Shown here: in pieces, positions 27,769 to 37,355 of the stretch | Position numbering within the stretch: the stretch's first letter is position 1 | Layout of the letters: the number at the start of each line of letters is the position of its first letter | Assembly (NCBI GenBank): GCA_964461045.1 | Contig: CAYWSJ010000001.1 | Location: forward strand, 62,001-126,000 | Source of the DNA: JAGXLC01 sp964461045 | Lineage (GTDB): Bacteria; Bacteroidota; Bacteroidia; Bacteroidales; UBA12077 | Direction: 5' to 3' | DNA: 64,000 nucleotides | The notes under the pieces: generated by a model | Told to the model about the DNA's origin: nothing | Seen by the model: only the letters and a program-made list of their open reading frames with translations | Database searches by the model: none | Made by a program: the position numbers and the translations under genes

Positions 27769-27776
27769 TATTTTTG
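27769..27776 (+). promoter_or_regulatory. Putative -7 element for siaB-siaC
   Basis: TATTTTTG, exact match, 44 bp before the siaB ATG. A second match, TAATTTTG at 27695-27702, lies further upstream. Confidence 0.4.
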
Positions 27777-27820
27777 TTTGAGGTCATCACACACAAAAAG
27801 GCATTAATATTTCAAGTTAT

Positions 27821-28366
27821 ATGAATTTTAGTGTAAACGACTGTTATACTCAGATGAATCTTGGAGATGTAATCCTCGCATACAAAGGGAATATATCTTC
27901 CGATTTAATCACCAATGTGCTTGAAGTGATTGATGCCAAACTTGAAGACCTGGTTATTAAAAAAAGCATTAAGAAAAAACTCTACAACGTTTTGGTAGAG
28001 AGTCTTCAAAATTTGTATCATCATATCGACGACCTGCCTGATTCCTATAACGGAACTTTCGATGTTCATTTTGGGATATTCGTCATTTCCCGCGTTGATG
28101 ATTATTATAAGGTATCTACCGGGAACTTTATAAGGAACAATAAAGTTGAAAAACTGAAGGAAAGGCTGGATGAAATAAAATCAATGAATAAAGATGAACT
28201 TAAAGAACTTTATAAATATATCTTAAACAACCAGGAATTTTCTAAAAAAGGTGGTGGTGGTTTAGGCTTAATAGACATGGCTAAAAGAACAAATGGACGA
28301 ATTGAATATAATTTTAGAAAATATAACGAAGATTTTTCTTTTTTTAATTTGGATGTATACGTTTAA
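27821..28366 (+). CDS. siaB: SiaB-family (DUF6272) protein kinase
   Basis: 181 residues with a GHKL-type ATPase fold: N-box helix LYNVLVESLQNLYHH and the ATP-lid glycine motif KKGGGGLGLIDMAKR. This is the DUF6272/SiaB family; in Pseudomonas aeruginosa SiaB phosphorylates SiaC on Thr68, opposed by the phosphatase SiaA. The next gene, 24 bp on, encodes SiaC, which makes the assignment firm. No SiaA-type PP2C phosphatase is in the window. Cytosolic. The pair converges on the TerB/ABC transporter operon. Confidence 0.85.
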   Translation: MNFSVNDCYTQMNLGDVILAYKGNISSDLITNVLEVIDAKLEDLVIKKSIKKKLYNVLVESLQNLYHHIDDLPDSYNGTFDVHFGIFVISRVDDYYKVSTGNFIRNNKVEKLKERLDEIKSMNKDELKELYKYILNNQEFSKKGGGGLGLIDMAKRTNGRIEYNFRKYNEDFSFFNLDVYV

Positions 28367-28390
28367 CATAGAAAACAAAATATAAGTAAT

Positions 28391-28771
28391 ATGGAATCTA
28401 TATCTATCGAAGGAACTTCAAAAACCCCAACTGTAAAATTAAATCCGGATACCGGAGTCATTGAGATAAAAGGAAGGTCTATTCCTGAAAACTCAATAGA
28501 ATTTTACCGACCATTGGTTGACTGGCTTGATGAATATGCCAAAAAGCCCCAGAAAAAAACCACGGTGAATGTACAACTGGAATACTTTAACACAAGTTCT
28601 TCCAAATGTATTCTTGATATTTTCAAAAAACTGGAAACCCTGAAAAAAGCAAGGAACGAAGTCATCATTAATTGGTATTATGAAGAGGATGATGAGGATA
28701 TGCTTGAAGCAGGCGAAGATTACGAATCAATTATCCGGGTACCATTCAAAATGATTGAGATCGTTGAATAG
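28391..28771 (+). CDS. siaC: SiaC-family (DUF1987) regulatory phosphoprotein
   Basis: 126 residues, STAS-like fold. GTSKTPTVKLNPDTGVIEIKG at the start, PENSIEFYRPLVDWL, and YFNTSSSKCILDIFKKLE fit DUF1987. The Thr in NTSS is residue 68, the same number as the phosphorylated Thr68 of P. aeruginosa SiaC. In Pseudomonas unphosphorylated SiaC activates the diguanylate cyclase SiaD. No GGDEF protein is in this window, so the target here is unknown. Second gene of siaB-siaC; ends 8 bp from the convergent transporter gene. Confidence 0.88.
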   Translation: MESISIEGTSKTPTVKLNPDTGVIEIKGRSIPENSIEFYRPLVDWLDEYAKKPQKKTTVNVQLEYFNTSSSKCILDIFKKLETLKKARNEVIINWYYEEDDEDMLEAGEDYESIIRVPFKMIEIVE

Positions 28772-28778
28772 ATAAATT

Positions 28779-31700
28779 TTATTTGATTGCTTTCTTCTTT
28801 CGAATGTATTGTTTGTTTTCCAAATATGAAAGAGCCTTCTTTAATAACCTGAAGTACAAGATTCCGTAGAAAATCAGGCATACAAACCATATTACTATTA
28901 CATTCACAGTAAAAGTATCATAGAAAACACCAAAAATTTGCTTCCTGGGCGCATAAAAATGCGCCTTTAAAAATTTTGATTCCGGATCGTTAAAAATTGG
29001 ATCTATCTTTTGAATTAACTCACCTTTATATTCAATTATTCTATTAATTTCATTGGAGTTTGTTACAAAGTCTTCAAGTTTTTCATTATGATGGTTTCTT
29101 TTTCTTCTCAGGAATTCCTTCCTTTTTTCCGGCGTCGATTGAAATTTTGAGATTAATTCATCTTTTTTACTGTTTGCTTTGTTATAAAGCTTAATATAGT
29201 ATCTTCTCAAAAGGGTTAAATAATTGTCCAATTCTTTAAACAACTCTTCATTAGCTTGCTGTGCATTTAACTTGTCAAGATGTTTGAAGCTAATGATTTC
29301 TCCAGAATGAGTCGTTAGCTCATCTTTTATCTCATTTCTAATTAATTCGAAATTATAAACAACTTCCTTCTTTTTTTCCTTATCATTAAGATTTCGTTTG
29401 CAGAATGAAATTTTATTTTGCAGGGTGGGTATCCAGTAGTTTTTCTTAAAATCTGCTTTACTCATTGCCTTATCATACATGTAGAAATCTTCTTCATATT
29501 CATTAGTTTTAAATTCATATACAGCTAAGGCCTCGTAAGCCCATCTTGCTGTCATTATTTCACCATAAAATGGAATACTTTTAGGATTTGAGATATTTGG
29601 ATTCAGTTTCTCGTACTGCACGATAATCCCGCTTAGAATAAGTTGAGGTATGATAAGGAAAGGAATAAGTATATATATTGTTATGGCTGTTTTAAAACTG
29701 TCAGAAATAATAAGGCCCATTAAATTTGAAGAACACCAGATGCTAAACAAAACAAGCCAGTATTGGAAATACATTCCCTTTATTTCCATTATTGAATTCC
29801 CAACTATCACAAACAACAGTGCCTGAAGTGCTGACAAAGTAAACAAAACAGCTATCTTTGAGAAAAGATAACTATTCCAGCTTAAATTGAGGAAAGACTC
29901 GCGCTTTAATATTTTCCTGTCTTTGATAATTTCTTCTGCACTTACTGTTAATCCAATAAACAAGGCAACAATAACTGACATAAAAATATATACCGGAAGA
30001 TTGCTGTTTTCAGCAAGGGTATAGCCATATTCGCTGTTAATATTGTAATATTTAACGATATAGGAGAGAATAAATGCCAACAATGGAGCTTCCAGGAAAT
30101 TAATAAATAAATATTGTGTATTGGCAAGTTTTGATAATACGTCGCGTGTGGTAAAGATTAAAAACTGACGAATTTTATTGGGTGTTTTGAAATGTATTTT
30201 GGGTAATTCCTTTGCTGTTTTAAGGTTACCCTGCTGCTTTTTGATGGAGGAATTATCAAATTTATACTTCCATTCCCTTGGTGATATCTTTCTGTTATTG
30301 GTAAAATTACCATATTCATCAAGTACCTTGGTCTCAATAATATTAAACAATTGTTCGGGGTTAACATTACCACAAACAGGACACTCACTCTCATTCCAGT
30401 TTGCATGCTGAATACTTGATTTAAAATAAATAAGTGATTCTACAGGCTCTCCTTCGTATATCAGATAGCCCCCCTGGTCGAGTAAAAGGAGTTTATCAAA
30501 CATTTTAAAGATATCAGAGGAGGGTTGATGTATAACAGCAAAAACCAGTTTGCCTTTTAAGGTTAGTTCTTTCAGCAGGTCAAGAATATTTTCCGAATCA
30601 CGGGAAGACAAACCACTGGTTGGTTCATCAAGGAAAAGGACTGCCGGTTCCCGGATAAGTTCAAGAGCAATGTTAAGTCTTTTCCGCTGCCCTCCGCTTA
30701 TTTTCTTATTAAGCGGACTTCCTACTACCATATTTTTTATATCATACAAACCAAGGTCTTCCAGTGTATTATTTACAGTGCTTTCCAGTTCTTCTTTAGT
30801 ATAGTTTGCAAAACATAATTTGGCATTGTAATAAAGATTCTGGAAAACAGTCAGTTCCTCTATAAGGAGATCATCCTGAGACACATAACCAATCAGCCCT
30901 TCAATTTTTTCCTTGTCTTTATGGATATTGATACCATTAATAAGAATCTCTCCGTCTGTTGGTTTGTAACTTCCATTCAATACATTAAGCAGTGTGGATT
31001 TACCAGCACCGCTGGCACCCATTATTCCAACCATTTTCCCTGATTCCTCACTGAAACTCATGGGATGAATGCCAATATCGCCACTATGAAATTGATAATG
31101 TATATTGTTTGCCTGAAATGTAATACGCGAACCGATGCGGTCTATATTGAACCTGCTGATGATATCACCATAATATATTGACCGGATTTTTGAACTTCTT
31201 ATGGAAGCTCCTACATTCAAGACATATACCTTATCTTGTTCGAGTAGCTGGCCGTTAAGATAAATCTCACTTTTCCCAATATAACGTGCAAAATACATGG
31301 AGGTAGACTGAACCTCTATAATTCTTAGTTCTCCATCCAGGTTTGGTGAATATATATGCTTGATCTCCGGGTCTGAAAATTCTTTGTTATTATCAATAAT
31401 CAGCATCTCTTTCGCGGGTGTAAGCTCCTCGAAAGGTTTTAATACAAACTCTTTTATTAATTCAAATTCTTCCTGGGGAATATTAAAGGTGTCTGCAACT
31501 GTAGTAACAAAGGCCATCTCTTGCTCAGTAACTTCACCACCAGATTTAATGAATTCAAGCAACCTGAAGAGGACGACATTTTTTTGTTTTTGGGTAAGCT
31601 CTTCATTGATTTCTGTACAAATCTTAAGAACTCTAACTGAACTTGAGGAAGTTCTTTTCTTTCTTTTGCTTTTTTCTTTTAACTTCTCAAGGTGTATGGC

Positions 31701-31862
31701 ATAATATTCGTCAAATACATCAAGATACTGCTGGGCAGCTTCTTTGTTTATCTGCCGGTTTAAAAAATATTCAACTATCTTCCTTCTTTCGCCGGCGCTA
31801 CTTGTAGGGTGAGCAATAATTGCGAAAAGTTGCATTAAAGCTTTTAATATTGGCTCACTCAT
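28779..31862 (-). CDS. ABCG-like transporter with TerB-like N-terminal domain
   Basis: 1,027 residues. Order: TerB-like helical domain (about 1-145, with FIKSGGEVTEQEMAFV); a beta-rich region (about 175-250); an ABC ATPase with Walker A GASGAGKS (282-289), signature ISGGQ (388-392) and Walker B VLFLDEP (408-414) in the ABCG/White arrangement; a CPVC pair near residue 490; an ABC2-type membrane domain (several helices about 590-760); a soluble helical insertion of about 210 residues (about 780-985) before the last helix. Half-transporters of this type work as dimers and usually export lipids or hydrophobic molecules. The large insertion should project outside the membrane, where it could meet the exported proteins encoded 12 bp upstream in the same operon. 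Confidence 0.88.
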   Translation of the reverse strand: MSEPILKALMQLFAIIAHPTSSAGERRKIVEYFLNRQINKEAAQQYLDVFDEYYAIHLEKLKEKSKRKKRTSSSSVRVLKICTEINEELTQKQKNVVLFRLLEFIKSGGEVTEQEMAFVTTVADTFNIPQEEFELIKEFVLKPFEELTPAKEMLIIDNNKEFSDPEIKHIYSPNLDGELRIIEVQSTSMYFARYIGKSEIYLNGQLLEQDKVYVLNVGASIRSSKIRSIYYGDIISRFNIDRIGSRITFQANNIHYQFHSGDIGIHPMSFSEESGKMVGIMGASGAGKSTLLNVLNGSYKPTDGEILINGINIHKDKEKIEGLIGYVSQDDLLIEELTVFQNLYYNAKLCFANYTKEELESTVNNTLEDLGLYDIKNMVVGSPLNKKISGGQRKRLNIALELIREPAVLFLDEPTSGLSSRDSENILDLLKELTLKGKLVFAVIHQPSSDIFKMFDKLLLLDQGGYLIYEGEPVESLIYFKSSIQHANWNESECPVCGNVNPEQLFNIIETKVLDEYGNFTNNRKISPREWKYKFDNSSIKKQQGNLKTAKELPKIHFKTPNKIRQFLIFTTRDVLSKLANTQYLFINFLEAPLLAFILSYIVKYYNINSEYGYTLAENSNLPVYIFMSVIVALFIGLTVSAEEIIKDRKILKRESFLNLSWNSYLFSKIAVLFTLSALQALLFVIVGNSIMEIKGMYFQYWLVLFSIWCSSNLMGLIISDSFKTAITIYILIPFLIIPQLILSGIIVQYEKLNPNISNPKSIPFYGEIMTARWAYEALAVYEFKTNEYEEDFYMYDKAMSKADFKKNYWIPTLQNKISFCKRNLNDKEKKKEVVYNFELIRNEIKDELTTHSGEIISFKHLDKLNAQQANEELFKELDNYLTLLRRYYIKLYNKANSKKDELISKFQSTPEKRKEFLRRKRNHHNEKLEDFVTNSNEINRIIEYKGELIQKIDPIFNDPESKFLKAHFYAPRKQIFGVFYDTFTVNVIVIWFVCLIFYGILYFRLLKKALSYLENKQYIRKKKAIK

Positions 31863-31874
31863 TTGCTTTTTTTG

Positions 31875-32318
31875 TTAAGGGTTATTACTATTTTCCTTTT
31901 TTTTGAAGCCAATCAGCAATTTAACCGGTTTTTCTATCTTTTTTTCAGCTTCAACCTCCAGAACAATAACGCATTCTATAGTTGAACTAAAAGCCAGATT
32001 CCAAAACGGAATGTAATTATATTTAATATTCGAATATAAAAGATTTTTTTCAGTATCGAAAACATTTATAATCAGATTATATTCTTTTATATCACTGCAT
32101 GCAATAATTCGGTATTGGTTTCCTCCATAGAAAGTAGTATGGAATTTTGCTTTATTATTTGCATTAAAGTTAGCCATATACTCCTGTCCATCAGACACAT
32201 AACCATCTTTCAGGAGGTTGATGCAATTATCCATTGAGTTATCCCATTTTTCCTGCGCATTTACTCCTGAACCCAGAACAAAAAATAAGACGAATAATAG
32301 TTGTAAATATTTAATCAT
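31875..32318 (-). CDS. Small exported protein of the duplicated cassette, copy 2
   Basis: 147 residues, the same length as its paralogue at 20748-21191. Signal peptide (1-21, cleavage near VNAQ), then a beta-rich domain with the shared core FYGGNQYRI.AC and strand V.D...N.LY.N. Unlike copy 1 it keeps two cysteines (first helix and after the YR strand), which could form a disulfide. The start overlaps the stop of the upstream lipoprotein gene by one base, and the transporter gene starts 12 bp after it, so the three are one operon. Confidence 0.78.
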   Translation of the reverse strand: MIKYLQLLFVLFFVLGSGVNAQEKWDNSMDNCINLLKDGYVSDGQEYMANFNANNKAKFHTTFYGGNQYRIIACSDIKEYNLIINVFDTEKNLLYSNIKYNYIPFWNLAFSSTIECVIVLEVEAEKKIEKPVKLLIGFKKKENSNNP

Positions 32319-33220
32319 TAACTTATTATTTTATTTCTTATATTTTCAATTTTCTTGGCAATATTACGCAAATGATATTCTGAAAGAACCACATTTGACT
32401 TGCTTTTTATTACTGTTAAATTTTTATCGGGATAAACTTCTGGTTCATTGTAATAATAATTATATATAATTCCATCATAAGCATAAGCAAGATCTACAAG
32501 CGAATCAATAAGTTGGGTATAATTTTCTGAATCATAGTAATAAGAAGAAAGGAGTTCTATCAGATTATTTAAAGGTTGTTTCTGCTCTCCCAAACGGTTT
32601 ATTAATTGTCTTTTCGGCTTGTTTTTAATTGTTTTTGATAAAATATACAGGCTTTCAATCCAGCCTCCGGCAATTATCAAAGCACCCATTTCTTTCCTGT
32701 TGTTCTTTTTGAGATACGAATCGAAAAGGCGATAGGTATTTGTTAAAAAGAAAAGCAAAGAGTCCTGTTGAGTAATCTTATTTTCGATTTCTTTCATTTG
32801 TTCTGGAGAAAGAGCCTGATGCAAACCTAGCTCCTCAGATAATTTTTTTATCACATTAAAATAAGAAATTGTTGTTGTGCTTTGGTCATAAATTGTTAAA
32901 TAACCCAGATCCGTTCCATAGACTCCAATATTTAAGGCCTGCTTAAAATTGGTTGTGTAATTTTTATAGTTCTCTTTTGGATTAAGCAATTCTTCATTAA
33001 AACGAATATCGTTTTCCTTGATGGTATATGTAGCCTGATACGGAGAGGGCATTGTAAAAAGAGTTTCATTATACTTTAAAAGTACAGATGATTTTTCTAT
33101 ATTTTTATCTGGAATAGTTGATTTTTGCTTATTGTCTTTTTGCTCCTTTTTACAGGAGAGCAAAGTAATCATTGAGATAATTAATGTAAAAATGAAAAGC
33201 TTTTCTGCCACTTTATTCAT
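32318..33220 (-). CDS. Lipoprotein of the duplicated cassette, copy 2
   Basis: 300 residues. Signal peptide with a lipobox (ITLLSC), a Lys-rich linker, then a helical domain sharing MPSP, EELLNP, LNIGVYGTDLGY, YDQSTTTI and GGWIESLYI with copy 1 at 19.8 kb. The conserved acidic and aromatic residues in these motifs suggest a ligand- or protein-binding surface rather than a known active site. First gene of the operon with the small exported protein and the TerB/ABC transporter. Unknown family; periplasm-facing. Confidence 0.8.
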   Translation of the reverse strand: MNKVAEKLFIFTLIISMITLLSCKKEQKDNKQKSTIPDKNIEKSSVLLKYNETLFTMPSPYQATYTIKENDIRFNEELLNPKENYKNYTTNFKQALNIGVYGTDLGYLTIYDQSTTTISYFNVIKKLSEELGLHQALSPEQMKEIENKITQQDSLLFFLTNTYRLFDSYLKKNNRKEMGALIIAGGWIESLYILSKTIKNKPKRQLINRLGEQKQPLNNLIELLSSYYYDSENYTQLIDSLVDLAYAYDGIIYNYYYNEPEVYPDKNLTVIKSKSNVVLSEYHLRNIAKKIENIRNKIIS

Positions 33221-33285
33221 TGACCATAAATATTTATCTGCTAATTAAAAAAAAATACTTGAATATTCAAAGATTATAGCTCATT

Positions 33286-33293
33286 CAAATTTA
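33286..33293 (-). promoter_or_regulatory. Putative -7 element for the lipoprotein-transporter operon
   Basis: Minus-strand TAAATTTG, exact match, 65 bp before the lipoprotein start and just after the symporter stop. Confidence 0.4.
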
Positions 33294-33295
33294 AA

Positions 33296-35038
33296 TTACA
33301 TTATTTTTTTAAGATTTAACCTGAAAATAATAAAAGTTGAAATTGCGGTCATCGCCCAGATAAACGCGGTTTGCCACTCCTGAAACAAAGCCTTTCCGGT
33401 GAAAAATAAAACAGAATAGGTAAAAATAATTGATGAGATCCACGCAATTAATAAGTAGGGCAGGGTTTTGTTTTTCCTGGCCACTGTTTTCTTATCAATA
33501 TTCCAGATTCCGGGTGGTTGAACACGTTTATAAAAGGTTTTTAAAGTTTTTGTTTTGGTTGGATTTGTCATAAATGTTACTGCTAACCAGCTAATTGTGG
33601 TTATTCCTACAGTAATAAAAAAGCTGTCTGGAAATTGAATATTAAGTCCCAGTTTAACAACTCCGAAAACTATAAAAGGAACAATTGTAGCAGTAATTTC
33701 ACTCCAGGCATTAATTCTCTGCCAGTACCATCTTAAAATCAAGACGAGTCCTAAACCAGCTCCGCATTCCAGCAAAAATTTCCAAACCTGGGTTATAGAT
33801 TCAACGATTGTTGTTATGTACAATGAAAGAAACATAATCAGAATTGTCACAACTCTTCCGGCAAGAACATAATGTTTTTCTTTATTTTTTTGTTCTTTCT
33901 TGTATAGAAATCTTTTATAAAGGTCATTAACAATAAAACTGGCACCCCAATTCAGTTGAGTTGATATTGTGCTCATGTATGCAGCCAACATGGCCACCAA
34001 CAAAAGGCCGGTCAGCCCGGGGGGAAGGAAATCCCTGATAGCCATTGCATAACCTAACCGTTCTTCGCCGGCCCCAAGTCCCGGATACAACACAATAGTG
34101 GCCAGAGCCACAAGTATCCAGGGCCATGGTCTTACCGCATAGTGAGTAACCTGGAAGAATAAGGTAGCCCACGTGGCATGTTTTTCATTTTTTGTACTCA
34201 TCATTCTCTGAGCCACATAGCCTCCTCCTCCGGGTTCTGCTCCAGGATACCAACTTGCCCACCACTGCACTCCGATATAAGCCAGAAAAGCACCAAGGCT
34301 TATGGTTAGGGTGGAGGCAACGTCTGAAGCGCTGTCCCCAATCTTAGGAAAAAAGTCAAAGGCCCAGGCAGGAACCTGCGCTTTTAATCCTTCAATGCCA
34401 CCTATCTGATCGCTCGAAAGCACAATTACAGCAAGAACAATCGAACCAGCCATGGCAATAACAAACTGAATAGCATCGGTAATGGCAACTCCTAAAAGCC
34501 CTGATAAGGTAGAATAAAATGAAGCAATCACCATGGCTCCTGCAACAAACCATATAATCTGGTTGTCAGGTATATCAAAGAAAACCTGAAGAATGGTAAT
34601 TAGGGCAAGATTTACCCAGCTAATAATCAAAGTATTCAGAAAAAGACCGAGGTAAATCGATTTAAAGCCTCTTAAAAAGGCTGCAGATTTTCCACTATAT
34701 CTGAATTCTATAAATTCAAGCTCAGTGAGTACATTGGCTCTTCTCCAAAGATTTGCAAAGAAAAAAGTGGTCAGCATACCACCTATCAACATGTTCCACC
34801 ACAACCAGTTTCCTGAGATACCATGATTATTTACCATTTCAGTGACAGCCAGAGGAGTGTCTGCAGCAAAGGTTGTTGCAACCATTGATATTCCCGCAAT
34901 GTACCAGGGAAGTTTTCGTCCTCCCAGAAAGAAATCAGTTAGACTTTTACCCGCAGTGTTTTTATACCTAAAGCCTATATAAATGGCTATTCCTATATAA
35001 ATCAATATTAAAACCCAGTCAATTATTTTTAATTCCAT
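33296..35038 (-). CDS. Sodium:solute symporter family transporter
   Basis: 580 residues with about 13-14 hydrophobic segments. DFFLGGRKLPWYIAGISMV near residue 35 and the TFAADTPL segment belong to the SSS family; WWASWYPGAEPGGGGYVAQR and the AAYMSTISTQLNWGAS segment (a common sodium-site region) are typical of a Bacteroidota subgroup of unknown substrate. It should import a solute with sodium at the inner membrane. Downstream on the same strand lies the lipoprotein-transporter operon; upstream, DPP IV is divergent, so imported peptides or sugars are possible substrates (weak inference). Confidence 0.92.
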   Translation of the reverse strand: MELKIIDWVLILIYIGIAIYIGFRYKNTAGKSLTDFFLGGRKLPWYIAGISMVATTFAADTPLAVTEMVNNHGISGNWLWWNMLIGGMLTTFFFANLWRRANVLTELEFIEFRYSGKSAAFLRGFKSIYLGLFLNTLIISWVNLALITILQVFFDIPDNQIIWFVAGAMVIASFYSTLSGLLGVAITDAIQFVIAMAGSIVLAVIVLSSDQIGGIEGLKAQVPAWAFDFFPKIGDSASDVASTLTISLGAFLAYIGVQWWASWYPGAEPGGGGYVAQRMMSTKNEKHATWATLFFQVTHYAVRPWPWILVALATIVLYPGLGAGEERLGYAMAIRDFLPPGLTGLLLVAMLAAYMSTISTQLNWGASFIVNDLYKRFLYKKEQKNKEKHYVLAGRVVTILIMFLSLYITTIVESITQVWKFLLECGAGLGLVLILRWYWQRINAWSEITATIVPFIVFGVVKLGLNIQFPDSFFITVGITTISWLAVTFMTNPTKTKTLKTFYKRVQPPGIWNIDKKTVARKNKTLPYLLIAWISSIIFTYSVLFFTGKALFQEWQTAFIWAMTAISTFIIFRLNLKKIM

Positions 35039-35112
35039 GGAGCAAGTTTATTATTTATAATTTGTCCTAAGATTTTATTGAATTTTGTTTAAGTTTACCA
35101 TCTAAAATAGTC

Positions 35113-35146
35113 CAAAACTAATGTTTTCTTGAGTTTATCACACAAA
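35113..35146 (-). promoter_or_regulatory. Promoter for the sodium symporter (-33 TTTG, -7 TAGTTTTG)
   Basis: Minus-strand TTTG (35146-35143), 22 bp, TAGTTTTG (35120-35113), 74 bp before the symporter start. Confidence 0.45.
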
Positions 35147-35159
35147 AAATTATAGAATT

Positions 35160-37298
35160 ATGAAAAAATTATTTCCTCTTTTTATTCTTTTGAGTTTTTT
35201 ATGCACAACATTTATCTCTGCACAAGAGAAAGAATTAACGATTAAAGATGCCGTCATAGGCCAGTACAGAGATCTGTATCCGGAATATATTTCGCAGCTA
35301 GCGTGGATACCTCAGTCAAATAATTACACTTTTGTAGAGGATACGCTTCTAATGAAAAGCAATGTAAAAAGTGATGAGGATGAAATTTTACTGGATTTAA
35401 AATCACTTAATGCGCTGTTGGGAGATGAATATAAAAACATTAACTATTTCCCCCGAATTCAATGGTTGTCTTCTGAAGTATTTCAGATTAGAGTAAAAAA
35501 CAATTTTTTCCGTATTAATCCATTCAAAGAAAAACTCGTAAAAAGGACAGCAATTCCTGCAAATGCAGAAAACATAGAATTCTCAGGCTCCTATGAACAA
35601 TTCGCTTATACTGTAAACAACAATTTGTTTTTGTTTAACGGACATAAACATATTCAAATAACAAATGAAGAAAACAAAGAGATTATCAGCGGACAGGAAG
35701 TTCACAGAAGAGAATTCGGTATTAATAAAGGCATATTCTGGTCACCAGATGAAAAACAAATAGCTTTTTATCGTAAAGATGAAACAATGGTTACAGATTA
35801 TCCGCTGGTGGATATTACCACAAGAGTGGCCAGTCTGAACAACATAAAATACCCAATGGCCGGAATGAAAAGCCATCATGTAAAAATAGGTATATATAGC
35901 ATTGAGAAGGATAAAACCACTTTTTTGAACACAGGCGAACCCAAAGAAAAATACCTGACAAATGTCGAATGGGGACCCAATAGTAAGAAAATATATCTTG
36001 CTGAATTAAACAGGGACCAGGACCATATGAAACTGCAAAAATTCAATGCTTCTTCAGGAAATCTTGATAAAACATTGTTCGAAGAGAAACATCCTAAATA
36101 TGTAGAACCGTTACATCCTGTAAAGTTTATCCCAAACTCAGATAATCAATTTATCTGGCAAAGCAGAAGAGATGGATATAATCATCTTTATCTTTACAAT
36201 ACAGAAGGTGATCTGATAAAACAATTAACAGAAGGAGAGTGGGAAGTTACCCGGTTTCTGGGTTTTGGCAAAAAAAACCAATCTGTATTTTTTACTTCTA
36301 CAAAAGAAAGCCCGCTTGAAAGACATGCTTATAAAGCTGATATTAAAAATGGTAATTTGCTGAAGCTAACATCAGAAGCGGGTATGCACAGGATTAAAAT
36401 GAATTCGGACGGCGAATATTTTATTAATAATTATTCATCACAGGAAGTGCCCAGAAAAATTAGTATCCTTGATAACCGGGGAAAAGAAACAAAACATCTG
36501 TTAACTGCAGAAAACCCACTTAAAGATTATAACCTGGGAGAGATTACCATTTCAAAAACAAAAGCAGATGATGGTACAGATCTTTATTATCGACTGATTA
36601 AGCCTTCAGATTTTGATCCTGAAAAAAAATACCCTGCCATTATATATGTCTATGGTGGCCCTCATGCACAACTTGTAACTAATTCCTGGCTGGGAAGCGC
36701 GCGCATGTGGCAGCTTTACATGGCACAAAAGGGATATGTGATGCTTACATTGGATAACAGAGGTTCTGCAAACCGTGGACTTAAATTTGAAAATGTAATA
36801 CACAGAAATCTCGGAGTGAAAGAATTGGATGATCAAATGAAAGGTATGGAGCTGCTGAAAGAATCAGGTTATGTTGACACAGATAGAATTGGCGTTCATG
36901 GATGGAGCTATGGCGGATTTATGACCACTTCAATGATGCTGAAAAAACCTGGGGCATTTAAAGTTGGTGTAGCGGGCGGTCCGGTTATCGACTGGAAATA
37001 CTATGAAATAATGTATGGTGAAAGATACATGGATACGCCACAGATAAACCCGGATGGTTACAAAAATGCTAACCTGAAAAATTATGTAACCAATCTGGAT
37101 GGAAAACTAATGCTTATTAACGGAGCAATCGATGATGTAGTTGTCTGGCAGCACAGTCTTAGCTTTATCAGGGAATGCGTTAAAAATAATGTCCAGGTAG
37201 ATTATTTTGTATATCCAGGACACCCACACAATGTCAGAGGTCGCGACAGAATTCATCTGATGGAAAAAGTAACACAATATTTTGAAGACTACTTATAG
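35160..37298 (+). CDS. Dipeptidyl peptidase IV (S9 family), exported
   Basis: 712 residues. Signal peptide (1-21, cleavage near ISAQ), an eight-blade beta-propeller region (about 60-450), then an alpha/beta hydrolase with the Ser nucleophile in GWSYGGF, Asp in GAIDDVV and His in GHPHNV. This is the DPP IV group (S9B), which removes X-Pro or X-Ala dipeptides from peptide N-termini in the periplasm. All catalytic residues are present. A strong terminator follows. It complements the M1 and DmpA-like peptidases encoded at 14-17 kb. Confidence 0.94.
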   Translation: MKKLFPLFILLSFLCTTFISAQEKELTIKDAVIGQYRDLYPEYISQLAWIPQSNNYTFVEDTLLMKSNVKSDEDEILLDLKSLNALLGDEYKNINYFPRIQWLSSEVFQIRVKNNFFRINPFKEKLVKRTAIPANAENIEFSGSYEQFAYTVNNNLFLFNGHKHIQITNEENKEIISGQEVHRREFGINKGIFWSPDEKQIAFYRKDETMVTDYPLVDITTRVASLNNIKYPMAGMKSHHVKIGIYSIEKDKTTFLNTGEPKEKYLTNVEWGPNSKKIYLAELNRDQDHMKLQKFNASSGNLDKTLFEEKHPKYVEPLHPVKFIPNSDNQFIWQSRRDGYNHLYLYNTEGDLIKQLTEGEWEVTRFLGFGKKNQSVFFTSTKESPLERHAYKADIKNGNLLKLTSEAGMHRIKMNSDGEYFINNYSSQEVPRKISILDNRGKETKHLLTAENPLKDYNLGEITISKTKADDGTDLYYRLIKPSDFDPEKKYPAIIYVYGGPHAQLVTNSWLGSARMWQLYMAQKGYVMLTLDNRGSANRGLKFENVIHRNLGVKELDDQMKGMELLKESGYVDTDRIGVHGWSYGGFMTTSMMLKKPGAFKVGVAGGPVIDWKYYEIMYGERYMDTPQINPDGYKNANLKNYVTNLDGKLMLINGAIDDVVVWQHSLSFIRECVKNNVQVDYFVYPGHPHNVRGRDRIHLMEKVTQYFEDYL

Positions 37299-37324
37299 TT
37301 ATCATAATCTTATCATTCAAACTG

Positions 37325-37355
37325 CCGCCGGATACTAATTTTCGGCGGTTTTTTT
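37325..37355 (+). terminator. Rho-independent terminator after DPP IV
   Basis: CCGCCG (37325-37330) pairs with CGGCGG (37343-37348), followed by seven or more T's. Confidence 0.9.

Noticed and set aside
31360..31704. 114-codon plus-strand ORF inside the ABC transporter gene
   Set aside because: Antisense shadow of a gene with clear ATPase motifs; Ser/Phe-rich product typical of reverse-strand reading.
29000..31862. FHA domain between the TerB-like region and the ATPase of the transporter
   Set aside because: A beta-rich stretch is present but I cannot identify the conserved Gly-Arg, Ser-x-x-His and Asn residues of FHA, so I leave it unnamed.
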